The position numbers and the translations under genes were made by a program. Shown piece by piece: positions 26,525-35,067 of a DNA stretch of 64,000 nucleotides. A model generated the notes under the pieces. That model was not told where the DNA came from. It saw only the letters and a program-made list of their open reading frames with translations, and did not search any database. The first letter of the stretch is position 1. Each line of letters opens with the position of its first letter. Origin of the DNA: Streptomyces sp. WMMB303 (GTDB lineage Bacteria; Actinomycetota; Actinomycetes; Streptomycetales; Streptomycetaceae); contig NZ_JARKIN010000001.1 in assembly GCF_029351045.1 (NCBI RefSeq), positions 4,080,501-4,144,500 on the forward strand, given 5' to 3'.

Positions 26525-26544
26525 CGTCCGGACCGGGCCGGACG
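26525..26544. terminator. Hairpin between convergent genes
   Basis: CGTCCGG at 26525-26531 pairs with CCGGACG at 26538-26544 across a six-base loop. It lies between the convergent flavin oxidoreductase and DUF2267 genes and has no T-run, so bidirectional termination is plausible but unproven. Confidence 0.4.
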
Positions 26545-26595
26545 TCGAGCGGCCCATCGGGTCGCGCGGGGACGAGGGGGCTACGAGGCCGTGCG

Positions 26596-27015
26596 TCAGT
26601 GTGCGTGGGCCGAACCGGTGCTCCCCGCGAAGAGGACCGAGGCGAGCTCGTCGTCCATCGACTGCCGGATGCGCTCGGTCAGCGCACCCTGGGTGGCCTC
26701 CCCCAGCAGCTCGACCACCGTCCTGGCCTCGTGCACGGCCTTCGGCGGCTGCGCCCCGGCCCGCCGCGCGACGCGGTCGAAGAACTCCTGCCGGGTCATC
26801 CGCACCCCGGTCTGCGGGATGTCCGGCGCGTACTCGATGCGGCGCAGGTGTTCTCCCAGCTCCGTCGGAAGCTGCGCGGCCAGATGGTCGGCCAGCGGGG
26901 CCGGAATGCGCTCGGCCAGTGTCTCCAGGGTGGCGCGGGTGCACGCCTCGGCCGCACCCCGGCTGTCGAGGTGGGCCCGCGCCTGTACCTGACCGATGAA
27001 CTCGTCGTGCTGCAT
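26596..27015 (-). CDS. DUF2267 protein
   Basis: 139 residues, the usual size for DUF2267. Characteristic segments are CTRATLETLAERI, DHLAAQLPTEL and MTRQEFFDRVARRAG. The protein is all-helical with a repeated half-domain. Members are common in actinobacteria and often near stress or phosphate genes, but no activity is known. The ATG at 27015 has GTGAGGAG upstream. It is a single gene, convergent with the EPS locus. Confidence 0.88.
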   Translation of the reverse strand: MQHDEFIGQVQARAHLDSRGAAEACTRATLETLAERIPAPLADHLAAQLPTELGEHLRRIEYAPDIPQTGVRMTRQEFFDRVARRAGAQPPKAVHEARTVVELLGEATQGALTERIRQSMDDELASVLFAGSTGSAHAH

Positions 27016-27187
27016 GGGGCTTCTCCTCACTCGAGCAGTGACTCCACCGGGCCCCTTCCAGCATGCGCGCCCCGCGTGCCGGTCGCACGTCCGGGCGCAC
27101 ACCTCACGCGCCCGGACGGCGACGCGGCGCGACGGAACCGGTCCGGGAGACCGTCCGCCCCGAGGCGGTACGGCCTCCCGGACCCGG

Positions 27188-27742
27188 CTAGAGCTCGCGT
27201 ACGATCCGCGCCGGGTTGCCCACGGCCAGCACGCCGCCCGGAAGGTCCGCGGTGACGACCGCACCGGCCCCCACGACGGTGTCCGCGCCGATCGTGACGC
27301 CGGGGCAGACGATCACACCGCCCCCGAGCCACACGTTGTCACCGATCGTGATGGGCAGTCCCTTCTCCCAGCCCGCGCGGCGCCGTTCGGCATCCATTCC
27401 GTGCGTCGGGGTCAGCAGCTGCACATAGGGACCGATCTGCACGTCACGGCCGACGGCGATGGGCGCCACGTCCAGGAAGACGGCACCGAAGTTCACGAAC
27501 GTGCCGGCGCCGATCGACAGCCGGCTGCCGAAGTCGCAGTGGAACGGCGGGCGGATACGGACGCCCTCGCCCAGGTCCCCGACCAGCCGCTCCAGTATCC
27601 GGCGCCGCTCCTGGGGCGGGGCGGTGCCGGACGCGTTGTAGGCCTCGCACAGCTCGGCCCGCCGCACCGTGTCGGCCAGCAGTTCCTCGTCGTCCGGGAG
27701 ATACCAGTCCCCCGCCAGCATCCGCTGCTTGTTCTCACCCAT
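27188..27742 (-). CDS. Sugar O-acetyltransferase (maltose/galactoside type, LbH)
   Basis: 184 residues, the standard length for Maa/LacA-type enzymes. The N-terminal domain contains MLAGDWYLPDDEELLADTVR. A left-handed beta-helix follows, with hexapeptide repeats and the catalytic histidine in LLTPTHGMDAERR. The closing segment PGVTIGADTVVGAGAVVTADL and the family end GNPARIV are present. It transfers acetyl from acetyl-CoA to the 6-OH of glucose or galactose derivatives. The start at 27742 is chosen because MGENKQRMLAG matches the family start. The gene is monocistronic. Confidence 0.92.
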   Translation of the reverse strand: MGENKQRMLAGDWYLPDDEELLADTVRRAELCEAYNASGTAPPQERRRILERLVGDLGEGVRIRPPFHCDFGSRLSIGAGTFVNFGAVFLDVAPIAVGRDVQIGPYVQLLTPTHGMDAERRRAGWEKGLPITIGDNVWLGGGVIVCPGVTIGADTVVGAGAVVTADLPGGVLAVGNPARIVREL

Positions 27743-27831
27743 GGGCACACTCTCGCAGAGCGCCCGCGAGGCGCCGCCCCGGCGGTGACCGCCCAGGGCC
27801 GCTGATCGCCCGAGGCGGGGGACGGGAGGGA

Positions 27832-28839
27832 TCACGCCCCGGTGGCGGCCGGGAGTTCGACCCGGCCGAAGCGCCTGCGGTACGCCGAGGGGCTCAGTCC
27901 GGTCTCCCGGCGAAGCCGGGACCGCAGGTTCGCTGCGGTGCCGAGCCCGCTCTCGCGGGCGACGACCTCCAGCCGCTCCTCACCGCGCTCGATCAGCCGG
28001 CAGGCCAGCGCGACCCGCTCGCCGACTAGCCAGGCGAGCGGGGTGGTGCCGAGCTGGGCGCGGAAGCGGCGGTGCAGGGTGGCGGCGCTGACCGCTTCCC
28101 GGGCCGCCAGATCGGCCACGGTGAGGGGTGCCTCCAGCCGCTCCCGGGCCCACGCCAGCAGGGGTGCCAAGGACTCCTCCGGGGTGCGCGGCAGCGGCCG
28201 CTCGACGAACTGCCGCTGGCCGCCGTCCCGGTGCGCGGCGAAGACCAGGCGGCGGCTCACCGCGTTGGCGACCTCGGCGCCGTGGTCGCGGCGCACCACG
28301 TGCAGTCCCAGGTCCAGCGCGGCCGCGCTGCCCGCGGCGGTGAGGATGTCACCGTCGTCGACGAAGAGGACGTCCGGCTCCAGGTCCACGTCCGGGAAGC
28401 GGGCCCGGAACCGGTCCGCCCACTGCCAGTGCGCGGTGGCGCGCCGCCCGCTGAGCACACCCGCCTCGGCGAGGGTGAACGCTCCGCTGCACAGACCCAG
28501 GAGGCGGGTGCCGCGCGCGTGGGCGCGGCGGACGGCCGCCAGCACGGCCGGGCGCCGGGGCACCTCGATGTCGGGCCGGTTGGGCACGATCAGGGTGTCC
28601 GCGTGCTCGGCCGCGGCCAGGTCCGCGACGCCGGTGAGGGTGAAGAATCCGTCGCGCAGCACGGTGCGGGGCTCGGGTGAGCAGAGCGTGAAGTCGTACA
28701 GCTCCCGGCCGAGCTCGGGCCTGCGCAGTCCGAAGACCTCTGTCGCGCAGCCGAGTTCGAAGGGGTTGGAGTTCTCGTCGACGAGCACGACGACCCGGTG
28801 GAGACCCGTCGGCCGTCCGTGCGAGGAATCTTGCGGCAT
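27832..28839 (-). CDS. GlxA-family AraC-type transcriptional regulator
   Basis: 335 residues. Residues about 15-190 form a DJ-1/PfpI amidotransferase-like domain with the cysteine-elbow motif LLGLCSGAFTLAEAG. The C-terminal 100 residues carry the AraC double helix-turn-helix (AREAVSAATLHRRFRAQLG and ESGLGTAANLRSRLRRETG). Such regulators usually act on genes nearby. The divergent cupin gene, whose start lies only about 50 bases away, is the natural candidate. Confidence 0.92.
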   Translation of the reverse strand: MPQDSSHGRPTGLHRVVVLVDENSNPFELGCATEVFGLRRPELGRELYDFTLCSPEPRTVLRDGFFTLTGVADLAAAEHADTLIVPNRPDIEVPRRPAVLAAVRRAHARGTRLLGLCSGAFTLAEAGVLSGRRATAHWQWADRFRARFPDVDLEPDVLFVDDGDILTAAGSAAALDLGLHVVRRDHGAEVANAVSRRLVFAAHRDGGQRQFVERPLPRTPEESLAPLLAWARERLEAPLTVADLAAREAVSAATLHRRFRAQLGTTPLAWLVGERVALACRLIERGEERLEVVARESGLGTAANLRSRLRRETGLSPSAYRRRFGRVELPAATGA

Positions 28840-28890
28840 ATGCGATTCCTAGCAGTCGCGGCGGACGACGTCACGCCCCAGGATGAAGCC

Positions 28891-29286
28891 ATGAACAGCG
28901 ACCCCATCGACCTGAACCGGGCTCTGGCCTCCTTCGACGCCCTGTGGAGCCCCCGCATCGTCACCCGCGTCAACGACTACGACGTACGCGTCGCCAAGGT
29001 CCGCGGCGAACACTTGTGGCACGCGCACGAGGACACGGACGAGTTCTTCCTCGTCCTGGACGGAGAGCTGGAGATCGGGCTGCGCGAGCCGGCCGGCGAG
29101 CGGACGGTCCGGCTCGGGACGGGGGCGGTCTTCACGGTGCCGCGCGGAGTGGAGCACAAGCCCGCCTCGCCCGGGGGCGCCGCCCTGCTGCTGTTCGAGC
29201 CCACCGGCACCTCCACCGTCGGGGACCGGCACGAGGAGGTGCCCGCACACGTCGACGCCACGACGGGACACGAACTGAGCCGGTAG
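28891..29286 (+). CDS. Small cupin-domain protein
   Basis: 131 residues, one cupin barrel. The metal motif is LWHAHEDTDEFFLVLDGE, with histidines and glutamate in the usual spacing, and the second motif is VPRGVEHKP. Function unknown; such proteins can be dioxygenases, isomerases or ligand-binding sensors. The start at 28891 has AGGA nine bases upstream; an in-frame ATG at 28840 would remove most of the intergenic space. It is divergent from the GlxA-type regulator and probably controlled by it. Confidence 0.85.
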   Translation: MNSDPIDLNRALASFDALWSPRIVTRVNDYDVRVAKVRGEHLWHAHEDTDEFFLVLDGELEIGLREPAGERTVRLGTGAVFTVPRGVEHKPASPGGAALLLFEPTGTSTVGDRHEEVPAHVDATTGHELSR

Positions 29287-29392
29287 CGCGCCCGCTGCGG
29301 AGGGCGGCCACGGGTGGGCCTGCGCACCGCCCGGGGTCGCCCGGCGCGGGTCGCGTCGCCCGCGGCGCGGCCCCGGCCGCGCGCCGCCCCGC

Positions 29393-29578
29393 TCAGGCCG
29401 CGCGGGCCCCCGCGATATGGGCCCGGGCCGCCCGCACCGCGTCGCGGATGTCGCGGGTCCCCGTGGAGACGCAGAGCGTGTACGAGACGTCGTCCAGCTC
29501 CTGCCGGTCCTCGGGCCGCCCGCGGAGGGCCTCATAGCGGCTGAGCAGCTCTCGGAGCGTGTCGGGGTGAGCGATCAT
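29393..29578 (-). CDS. DUF5133 small protein
   Basis: 61 residues matching the Streptomyces DUF5133 family, with LDDVSYTLCVSTGTRDI and a variable helical C-terminus. The start at 29578 has GAGGAG close upstream. These short proteins are frequent in Streptomyces genomes, often near transcriptional regulators, but no function is known. It is convergent with the cupin gene. Confidence 0.8.
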   Translation of the reverse strand: MIAHPDTLRELLSRYEALRGRPEDRQELDDVSYTLCVSTGTRDIRDAVRAARAHIAGARAA

Positions 29579-29828
29579 GGCAACTCCTCGGGGGCGTGCT
29601 GCGGCGCGCGGCGGGGGGACACGGCTGCCGCCCGCGTCCTGCGGGCGGCGAAGGCTGTGCACAGGGCCAGTACCCGCCACCAGCCGGACAAAACACGTAA
29701 AAGCCGACATGAGGCTCTCATTCCTGTCCGCTGCCCGTTTGCCGCCGCACCTGGTGGGCACTCCGGCGTCCGGGGACGGAAGATGCCCGCCGAGGTGCGA
29801 AAGGAACCGGCAGGAGGCTTGAGCTGAC

Positions 29829-30593
29829 GTGATGGATTCCGTACCCGGAGTACCCTGCTGGGTCAGTCTGACCGTCCGTGACCGGCAGGCCACCGAGGAC
29901 TTCTACGGCTCGGTGCTGGGCTGGTCCTTCACCGACAGCTCTCTGGGCCCCGGCTTCCGCACGGCCACCCGGGACGGCGATCCGGTGGCGGGCTTCAACG
30001 AGGCGGCCGTCTCCTGGCAGCTTCCCGTCCGGTGGACGGTGTTCTTCTCCGTGGACGACGCCGACCTCGTCTGCGAGCGGGTCCGCGAGCGGGGCGCCAC
30101 CGTCGCCGTCGGACCGCTGCGGGTCGGCGAGGGCCGTGCGGCCATGGCCGCCGACCCCTACGGTGCGGCGTTCGGGGTCTGGCAGGGGGACCTGCCCCGC
30201 GGCTGGGCGGTCGGTGCGGGGCACGCGCCGGCCTGGCTGGAGCTGCGCACCGGTGACGCCTTCGCCGCGGCACTCTTCTACGGTGCCGTGCTCGACTGGA
30301 CGAAGAACCCCAGCCACGGGGTGAGTTACGAGGAGCAGAGCGACGAGGTGCACATCCTGGTGGACGGCGAGACCGTCGCCGGGCTTCGCGGAGGCGGCGT
30401 GGAGGCCGCTTCCGACCCCCAGGTGCGCACCCGCTGGGACGTGTACTTCCGCGCGTCCGACATCGACGCGGCGCTCGGTGCCGCGGAGCGGACGGGCGGC
30501 TCCGTGGTCTCGCCCGTCCAGCAGGCCCCGCACGGCCGGATCGCCACCGTCCGCGACCCGGACGGCGGCCTCTTCCGCCTGCTGGGCTCCTGA
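29829..30593 (+). CDS. Two-domain VOC (glyoxalase/bleomycin-resistance) protein
   Basis: 254 residues containing two VOC half-domains (about 5-120 and 135-254), the glyoxalase/extradiol-dioxygenase fold. Segments such as DFYGSVLGWSF and ALFYGAVLDWTK show the paired repeats. The function is not predictable from sequence; 27 kDa two-domain VOC proteins are common in Streptomyces. The GTG at 29829 directly precedes an ATG at 29832. AGGAGG is eleven bases before the GTG and fourteen before the ATG, so the GTG is slightly preferred. Confidence 0.88.
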   Translation: MMDSVPGVPCWVSLTVRDRQATEDFYGSVLGWSFTDSSLGPGFRTATRDGDPVAGFNEAAVSWQLPVRWTVFFSVDDADLVCERVRERGATVAVGPLRVGEGRAAMAADPYGAAFGVWQGDLPRGWAVGAGHAPAWLELRTGDAFAAALFYGAVLDWTKNPSHGVSYEEQSDEVHILVDGETVAGLRGGGVEAASDPQVRTRWDVYFRASDIDAALGAAERTGGSVVSPVQQAPHGRIATVRDPDGGLFRLLGS

Positions 30594-30609
30594 CGTGCGG
30601 AGCCGGGCC

Positions 30610-30825
30610 TCAGCCCTTCTGGTTCTGCTGCAGCACGTCGTGGCAGACGAGACAGATCATCCGGCGGGAGTCGCTCGAGGACCAGACCTGGCCGACGCTC
30701 ATCGAGCGGCGCACCGGCTCGGGGTCGCTGTGCAGATGGCGGTCGCACACAGCTGCCCCGCAGTCGACGCAGACCGCCAGGGCCGAGGTCTCGGTGCCCT
30801 CCTTGAAGCAGTCGTAGCAGTGCAT
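30610..30825 (-). CDS. DUF2180 zinc-ribbon-like small protein
   Basis: 71 residues with four CxxC-like sites: MHCYDCF, AVCVDCGAAVC, a DRHLH pair and MICLVCHDVL. These are typical DUF2180 metal-binding residues found in actinobacteria. A small zinc-binding protein is likely, with partner unknown. It is convergent with the VOC gene, only 16 bases apart. Confidence 0.85.
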   Translation of the reverse strand: MHCYDCFKEGTETSALAVCVDCGAAVCDRHLHSDPEPVRRSMSVGQVWSSSDSRRMICLVCHDVLQQNQKG

Positions 30826-30997
30826 GACGCCCCCTCTCTCTCGGAGCCGTAACGGCGGACTGTGCGCGAGTTCCCCTCCGCACGGCGCCGTACGCATCGG
30901 TACGGCCGTTCGGCTCAGCGCATGCCCCCGGCGGCGCGCGCCCGGCGAGCGGCGGTGGCGCCCACCCCGGGACGCCGGGGCGGCGTCCCGCCCGCGG

Positions 30998-31972
30998 TCA
31001 GTAGCCCCGCGCGAGGTGGACGGCCAGATCGGGCAGCCGCCCCGCATCCAGCGCGTGCCATGCCGCGCGGAAGTCGGTGAGGACGTCGGCGGCGGTGGTG
31101 GGCCCGGCGGAGTGGGAGGTGAGAGTGGTGCGGGGCAGCTCCCAGGCCGGGGATCCGGGCCCGACGGGCTCCTCCGGCAGGACGTCCAGCACCGCGTGCG
31201 CCACCCGGCCCTCCTCCAGTGCCCGGCCGAGCGCCTCGGTGCGCACAGTCGCACCCCGGCCCACGTTGAGGAAGGTCGCACCGTCCATGGCGCCGAAGAA
31301 TCCGGAGCCCAGCAGCCCGGCCGTGGCAGGGGTGAGCGGCAGCGCGTCGATCACCCAGCGAGCCGCCCCCAGGGCCGCGGCCAGCTCCGGCGACGGCGCA
31401 CCGGAGCCGTCCGGCGCACCGAGTGCGAAGACCTCGTCGAAGTCGGGCACCGGGCGGGCGGTGCGGGCCGCCCCGACGGTGCGTACCCCGCTGGGGCGCA
31501 GTGCGGCGGCGATTCCCGCACCGATCCCGCCGGTCCCGAGGACGACGGCGAGGGTGCCGTCGGCCAGTTCCGTGGGCAGCCGGTTCCAGGTGCGGGAGAC
31601 GTGCTGGTCCAGGAAGGCGGGGATGTTCTGCAGTTCGGCCAGCGCCCAGGCCAGCACGTACTGGCCGATCCGCTCCCCCATCCGCCCGACCGTGCGGGTC
31701 AGCAGCGTCCCGGTCGGCCAGCCGGCGGACGCCGCCAGCAGCGTGTCGACCCCGGCGTTGGTGCTGTGCATCCACAGCAGCCGCTCGCCGGGGCCGAGTT
31801 CGGGCAGGGTGGGGCCCACATGGATCCGCGGTTCGGCGCCGGGGCCCAGCGGGCGCCGGACGAGTTCCCCGATGCCCGCGCGCACCGGCTCGGGCAGGGC
31901 GGGGTCGACGGTGACGGCGGCTCCGCCCAGTTCCCGTCCGATCCGCTGGGGGTCCACACCCTCGATCGCCAT
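30998..31972 (-). CDS. D-isomer-specific 2-hydroxyacid dehydrogenase family protein
   Basis: 324 residues. The NAD-binding motif is VVLGTGGIGAGIAAAL (about 143-158). The catalytic residues are in order: Arg in FLNVGRGATV, Glu in LDVLPEEPV and His in TSHSAGPT. Enzymes of this family reduce 2-keto acids to D-2-hydroxy acids with NAD(P)H. The exact substrate cannot be read from sequence. It is a single gene with about 170 bases to the DUF2180 gene. Confidence 0.93.
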   Translation of the reverse strand: MAIEGVDPQRIGRELGGAAVTVDPALPEPVRAGIGELVRRPLGPGAEPRIHVGPTLPELGPGERLLWMHSTNAGVDTLLAASAGWPTGTLLTRTVGRMGERIGQYVLAWALAELQNIPAFLDQHVSRTWNRLPTELADGTLAVVLGTGGIGAGIAAALRPSGVRTVGAARTARPVPDFDEVFALGAPDGSGAPSPELAAALGAARWVIDALPLTPATAGLLGSGFFGAMDGATFLNVGRGATVRTEALGRALEEGRVAHAVLDVLPEEPVGPGSPAWELPRTTLTSHSAGPTTAADVLTDFRAAWHALDAGRLPDLAVHLARGY

Positions 31973-32036
31973 CGGTCTTCCTCTCCGTCGCCCCGGGCCC
32001 GGTTGTGCCCTCGGCCGCGATGCTACGGCCGGCCGG

Positions 32037-32228
32037 TCACGAGTCCGCGGCGATGTGCCAGGTCCCGACCTGGCGGTACTGCGAGTCGTAGATCTCCGAG
32101 CCGTCGCCCGGCTCCAGCGCGTAGTGGCGCAGGTTGCCGCCCCAGTACCGCAGTGCCCGGCCCAATTCGGCCACGGCTTCCCCCTCGCCGCGCATGCCGC
32201 TGATGTCCACCTGGAGTACGAACTTCAT
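32037..32228 (-). CDS. Conserved small hypothetical protein (63 aa)
   Basis: 63 residues starting MKFVLQVDISGMRGEGEAVA, chosen because GGAGGAG lies at a good distance upstream. It is rich in aromatic and charged residues (ALRYWGGNLRHYAL). It is not a family I can name with confidence. Such short proteins recur in Streptomyces next to regulatory or metabolic genes. No membrane segment or signal is visible. Confidence 0.75.
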   Translation of the reverse strand: MKFVLQVDISGMRGEGEAVAELGRALRYWGGNLRHYALEPGDGSEIYDSQYRQVGTWHIAADS

Positions 32229-32519
32229 CTCGGATCTCCTCCGCTCTCCTGCCACGGGGCGCGCGCCCCCGGGAGCCGCGCCCCCTGGCACCTTCCATCG
32301 TTTCATTGAAGTGCTGATTGGGACTTGTGACGGCCCTCAAGCTCCATCGCAGGAACTGCGGAGCGGAAACCCTCAAATCATGGTTCTTCCGCGGATCAGC
32401 CGGACCGCTCCGCGGGCACGCCGGCGCAGCCGGAAGGCGGCCGGCTTCCGTGCAGGTCAGCGGAACCGCCGGCCGGGCATGTCTGGATGGAGCGGCGGAT
32501 TCCGGGGGAACATGGCGCC

Positions 32520-33194
32520 ATGCAGAGTGATCTCTTCGCGACGAAGAACATGGCGCAGCCCAGCCCGACGGCGGGGATGGAGCTGCAGAACGACAAATGC
32601 GTGAAGTACACCGTGAACGGGGAGTGCTACGCGCGGCAGGGGGCGATGGTGGCCTTCCGGGGGAATCTGAAGTTCGAGAAGAAGGGCCAGGGAGTCGGCA
32701 ACTTCCTCAAGCGCCAGGTCACCGGCGAAGGGCTGGCCGTGATGTCGGTCAGCGGACAGGGCGAGGCGTGGTTCGCGCACGAGGCGGAGAACTGCTTCAT
32801 CATCGACATAGCGCCCGGGGACTCGCTCACCGTCAACGGCCGCAACGTGCTGGTCTTCGACGCCGGTCTGCACTACGAGATCGGTGTGGTCAAGGGCGCG
32901 GGAATGGCCGGTGGCGGACTGTTCAACAGCATCTTCTCGGGCCAGGGCAGGCTCGGCGTCATCTGCGAGGGCACGCCGATCGTCATCCCCGTCTCCCAGC
33001 AGGCGCCGGTGTTCGTCGACACCGACGCGGTGGTGGGCTGGAGCGCCCAGCTGCAGACCTCGCTGCACCGCTCGCAGAGCTTCGGCTCGATGATCCGGGG
33101 CGGTTCGGGCGAGGCGGTGCAGTTGCGGCTGGACGGTGAGGGCTTCGTCATCGTGCGGCCCAGCGAGAAGCAGCCGGCCACCGCGGGCAACTGA
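32520..33194 (+). CDS. AIM24-family protein
   Basis: 224 residues. The repeated small-residue pattern and segments such as CYARQGAMVAFRGNLKFE, GQGEAWFAHEAENCFIID and LVFDAGLHYEIG are characteristic of AIM24/TIM24-like proteins with a beta-helical fold. In bacteria these are uncharacterised and may bind lipids or other surfaces. The ATG at 32520 follows GGGGGAA. It is a single gene, convergent with the ferredoxin reductase. Confidence 0.88.
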   Translation: MQSDLFATKNMAQPSPTAGMELQNDKCVKYTVNGECYARQGAMVAFRGNLKFEKKGQGVGNFLKRQVTGEGLAVMSVSGQGEAWFAHEAENCFIIDIAPGDSLTVNGRNVLVFDAGLHYEIGVVKGAGMAGGGLFNSIFSGQGRLGVICEGTPIVIPVSQQAPVFVDTDAVVGWSAQLQTSLHRSQSFGSMIRGGSGEAVQLRLDGEGFVIVRPSEKQPATAGN

Positions 33195-33209
33195 CGCACC
33201 CCGGCAGGA

Positions 33210-33241
33210 GGCGGGCGGGGCCGGTGCGCACCCCGCCCGCC
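33210..33241. terminator. Bidirectional hairpin between convergent genes
   Basis: GGCGGGCGGGG at 33210-33220 pairs perfectly with CCCCGCCCGCC at 33231-33241, an 11-base-pair GC stem with a 10-base loop. It lies midway between the convergent AIM24 and ferredoxin reductase genes. There is no T-run, as is common for Streptomyces. Confidence 0.65.
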
Positions 33242-33257
33242 CGGAGGGCGGTTCCGG

Positions 33258-34451
33258 TCAGACGGGGGCCAGCCCTCCCTCGCGGCTGAGCTCGCGGCGG
33301 GCCCGGGTGAAGGGGCGGGGGCGATTGGCCGCGAGCACCGCGGTGGTGGCACCGTCGCGCTCATAACGGGCGAGGAAGCTGCGGTCCTCCGGCGAGCCCT
33401 CCACCACCCGCACGGTGTCGGCCGCGCTCGTGGTGCCCGCGAGCTGGAGGCGGATGCCGTACTGGTCCGACCAGAAGTACGGTACGGCCGAGTAGGTCTC
33501 CACCGTGGTTCCGGCCAGCAGATTGCGCACCGCGACGGCGGGGGCCTCCATGGCGCTGGTCCAGTGCTCGGCCCGGTGCCCGGCGCGACGGGCCACGTCG
33601 CCCACGGCCACCACGCCCGGCACCGGAGTGGCACCGCCCGCGTCGCACACCACTCCGTCGTCCAGTACCAGCCCGGACCCCTGCAGCCAGCCGGTGGCGG
33701 GCTGGACACCGATACCGACGACGACCACGTCGGCCGGCAGGAACCTGCCGTCGGCCAGCTCCACCCAGCCGACCCGTCCGCGCCCTCCGTCGGCCGCGGC
33801 CGACCGCCCCGGCTCGGGATGCAACGCGCGCACGCCGGTCCCGGTGAGCAGGGTGACGCCGTGGTCGGTGTGCAGGTCGGCGCAGAACGCGGCCATCCGT
33901 GCCCCGAGTTGGGGCAGCAGCGGCTGCGCGGCGGCCTCGACCACGGTGACGCTGTGTCCGAGGGTGGCGCAGGAGGAGGCGACCTCCGCACCGATGAAGC
34001 CGGCTCCGATGACGACGACCCGCACCTGCCCCCGGCTCAGCTCCTCGCGGAGGGCGGCGGCGTCGTCCAGGGTGCGCAGGGTGTGCACCCCCGCCAGCGG
34101 CTCGCCCGGCAGGGTGCGCGGGACCGCGCCGGTGGCCAGCACGACCCCGTCCGTGGACAGCTTGCGGCCGTCCGCGAGGGCGACGGTACGGGAGGGCGGA
34201 TCCAGGCCTTCGGCGCGGGTGCCCAGCAGCCAGTCCGCGTCCAGTTCGGCGATCTCCTCCGCGTCGGCGAGCGAGAGGCGGTCGGCGGTCAGCGCCCCGG
34301 TCAGGAACTCCTTGGAGAGCGGCGGGCGGTCGTAGGGGCGGTGGTGCTCCTCGCCCACGATCACCAGTCGGCCGTCGTAGCCCTGCGTACGCAGGGCCAA
34401 CGCGGCGTGGAGTCCTGCCAGGGACGCGCCGATCACGGTGATGGTCCTCAT
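33258..34451 (-). CDS. NAD(P)H:ferredoxin reductase (Rieske-oxygenase type)
   Basis: 397 residues. The FAD motif is VIGASLAGLHAALALR and the NAD(P) motif is VVIGAGFIGAEVASSCATLGH. The segment YDRPPLSKEFLTG and the C-terminal half (WSDQYGIRLQLAG) are typical of the reductases that feed Rieske-type oxygenases. It passes electrons from NAD(P)H to the ferredoxin encoded just upstream, whose stop overlaps its start (ATGA). The pair should supply the Rieske oxygenase at 41125, which lies outside this operon but in the same locus. Confidence 0.9.
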   Translation of the reverse strand: MRTITVIGASLAGLHAALALRTQGYDGRLVIVGEEHHRPYDRPPLSKEFLTGALTADRLSLADAEEIAELDADWLLGTRAEGLDPPSRTVALADGRKLSTDGVVLATGAVPRTLPGEPLAGVHTLRTLDDAAALREELSRGQVRVVVIGAGFIGAEVASSCATLGHSVTVVEAAAQPLLPQLGARMAAFCADLHTDHGVTLLTGTGVRALHPEPGRSAAADGGRGRVGWVELADGRFLPADVVVVGIGVQPATGWLQGSGLVLDDGVVCDAGGATPVPGVVAVGDVARRAGHRAEHWTSAMEAPAVAVRNLLAGTTVETYSAVPYFWSDQYGIRLQLAGTTSAADTVRVVEGSPEDRSFLARYERDGATTAVLAANRPRPFTRARRELSREGGLAPV

Positions 34452-34810
34452 GCGGCGCTCCCTTGTCCGGCTGCGGTGGCGTGCGGTGCGGTTGCGGGTA
34501 CGGGCTGGGCGGACTCGACATGTACCCACACGGTGCCGTCCAGCACGCTCACCGGATGGGTGCGCACGGCCTTGCGGGCCGGGAGGCAGGTGGGACGGCC
34601 GGTGCGCAGGTCGAATGAAGCTGCGTGCAGTGGGCATTCGACCAGACAGCCCTCGAGCCAACCTTCGGCCAGGGACGCGTCCTGGTGGGTGCAGGTGTCG
34701 TCGATGGCGTAGAGCTCGCCGTCGGCGTTGAAGACGGCGATGGGAGGTTCGAGGTCGAGACGGACGGACTCACCTGCGGGCAGGTCCTCAAGCCGACAGA
34801 CGGGTATCAC
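34448..34810 (-). CDS. Rieske-type ferredoxin
   Basis: 120 residues. The [2Fe-2S] ligands are Cys40-x-His42 (CTHQDA) and Cys59-xx-His62 (CPLHAASFD). This is a small soluble Rieske ferredoxin, as in dioxygenase systems for aromatic acids or betaines. The GTG start at 34810 follows GAGGTG. It is divergent from the IclR regulator across 257 bases and coupled to the reductase gene. It most likely serves the Rieske oxygenase 6 kb away, making a three-component system. Confidence 0.92.
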   Translation of the reverse strand: MIPVCRLEDLPAGESVRLDLEPPIAVFNADGELYAIDDTCTHQDASLAEGWLEGCLVECPLHAASFDLRTGRPTCLPARKAVRTHPVSVLDGTVWVHVESAQPVPATAPHATAAGQGSAA

Positions 34811-35067
34811 TGTGATTCACCTCGCGAGCACGTTCGAGTAGACAGATTCGACCGATCCCGGTACGGCAGGTCCGGGGAGGTGCGGGGCAGACGCTTCGCT
34901 ACTATCCGAGTTCCGTATCGCGCACGATGGAGCGTGATGCGCAACAGAATCCAAGCGGGGAGGCTTCACGTCAAGCACTCGCCGACGCCCTCCGGGAAGA
35001 ACGGTGCGCTTCCGCGTACCGGCGCCCGGGAACCACAACCAGGCCAGCAGGCGGTGACGTTGAGCAG
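34811..35067. promoter_or_regulatory. Divergent control region between ferredoxin operon and IclR regulator
   Basis: This 257-base region must hold promoters for both directions. It is less GC-rich than its flanks. The motif TGCGCAACAGA near 34937-34947 resembles AGCGCAACCAG and TACGCAACAAC in the other IclR-locus promoter, at about 36087-36110. A regulator site shared by the two promoters is a reasonable inference. Confidence 0.45.
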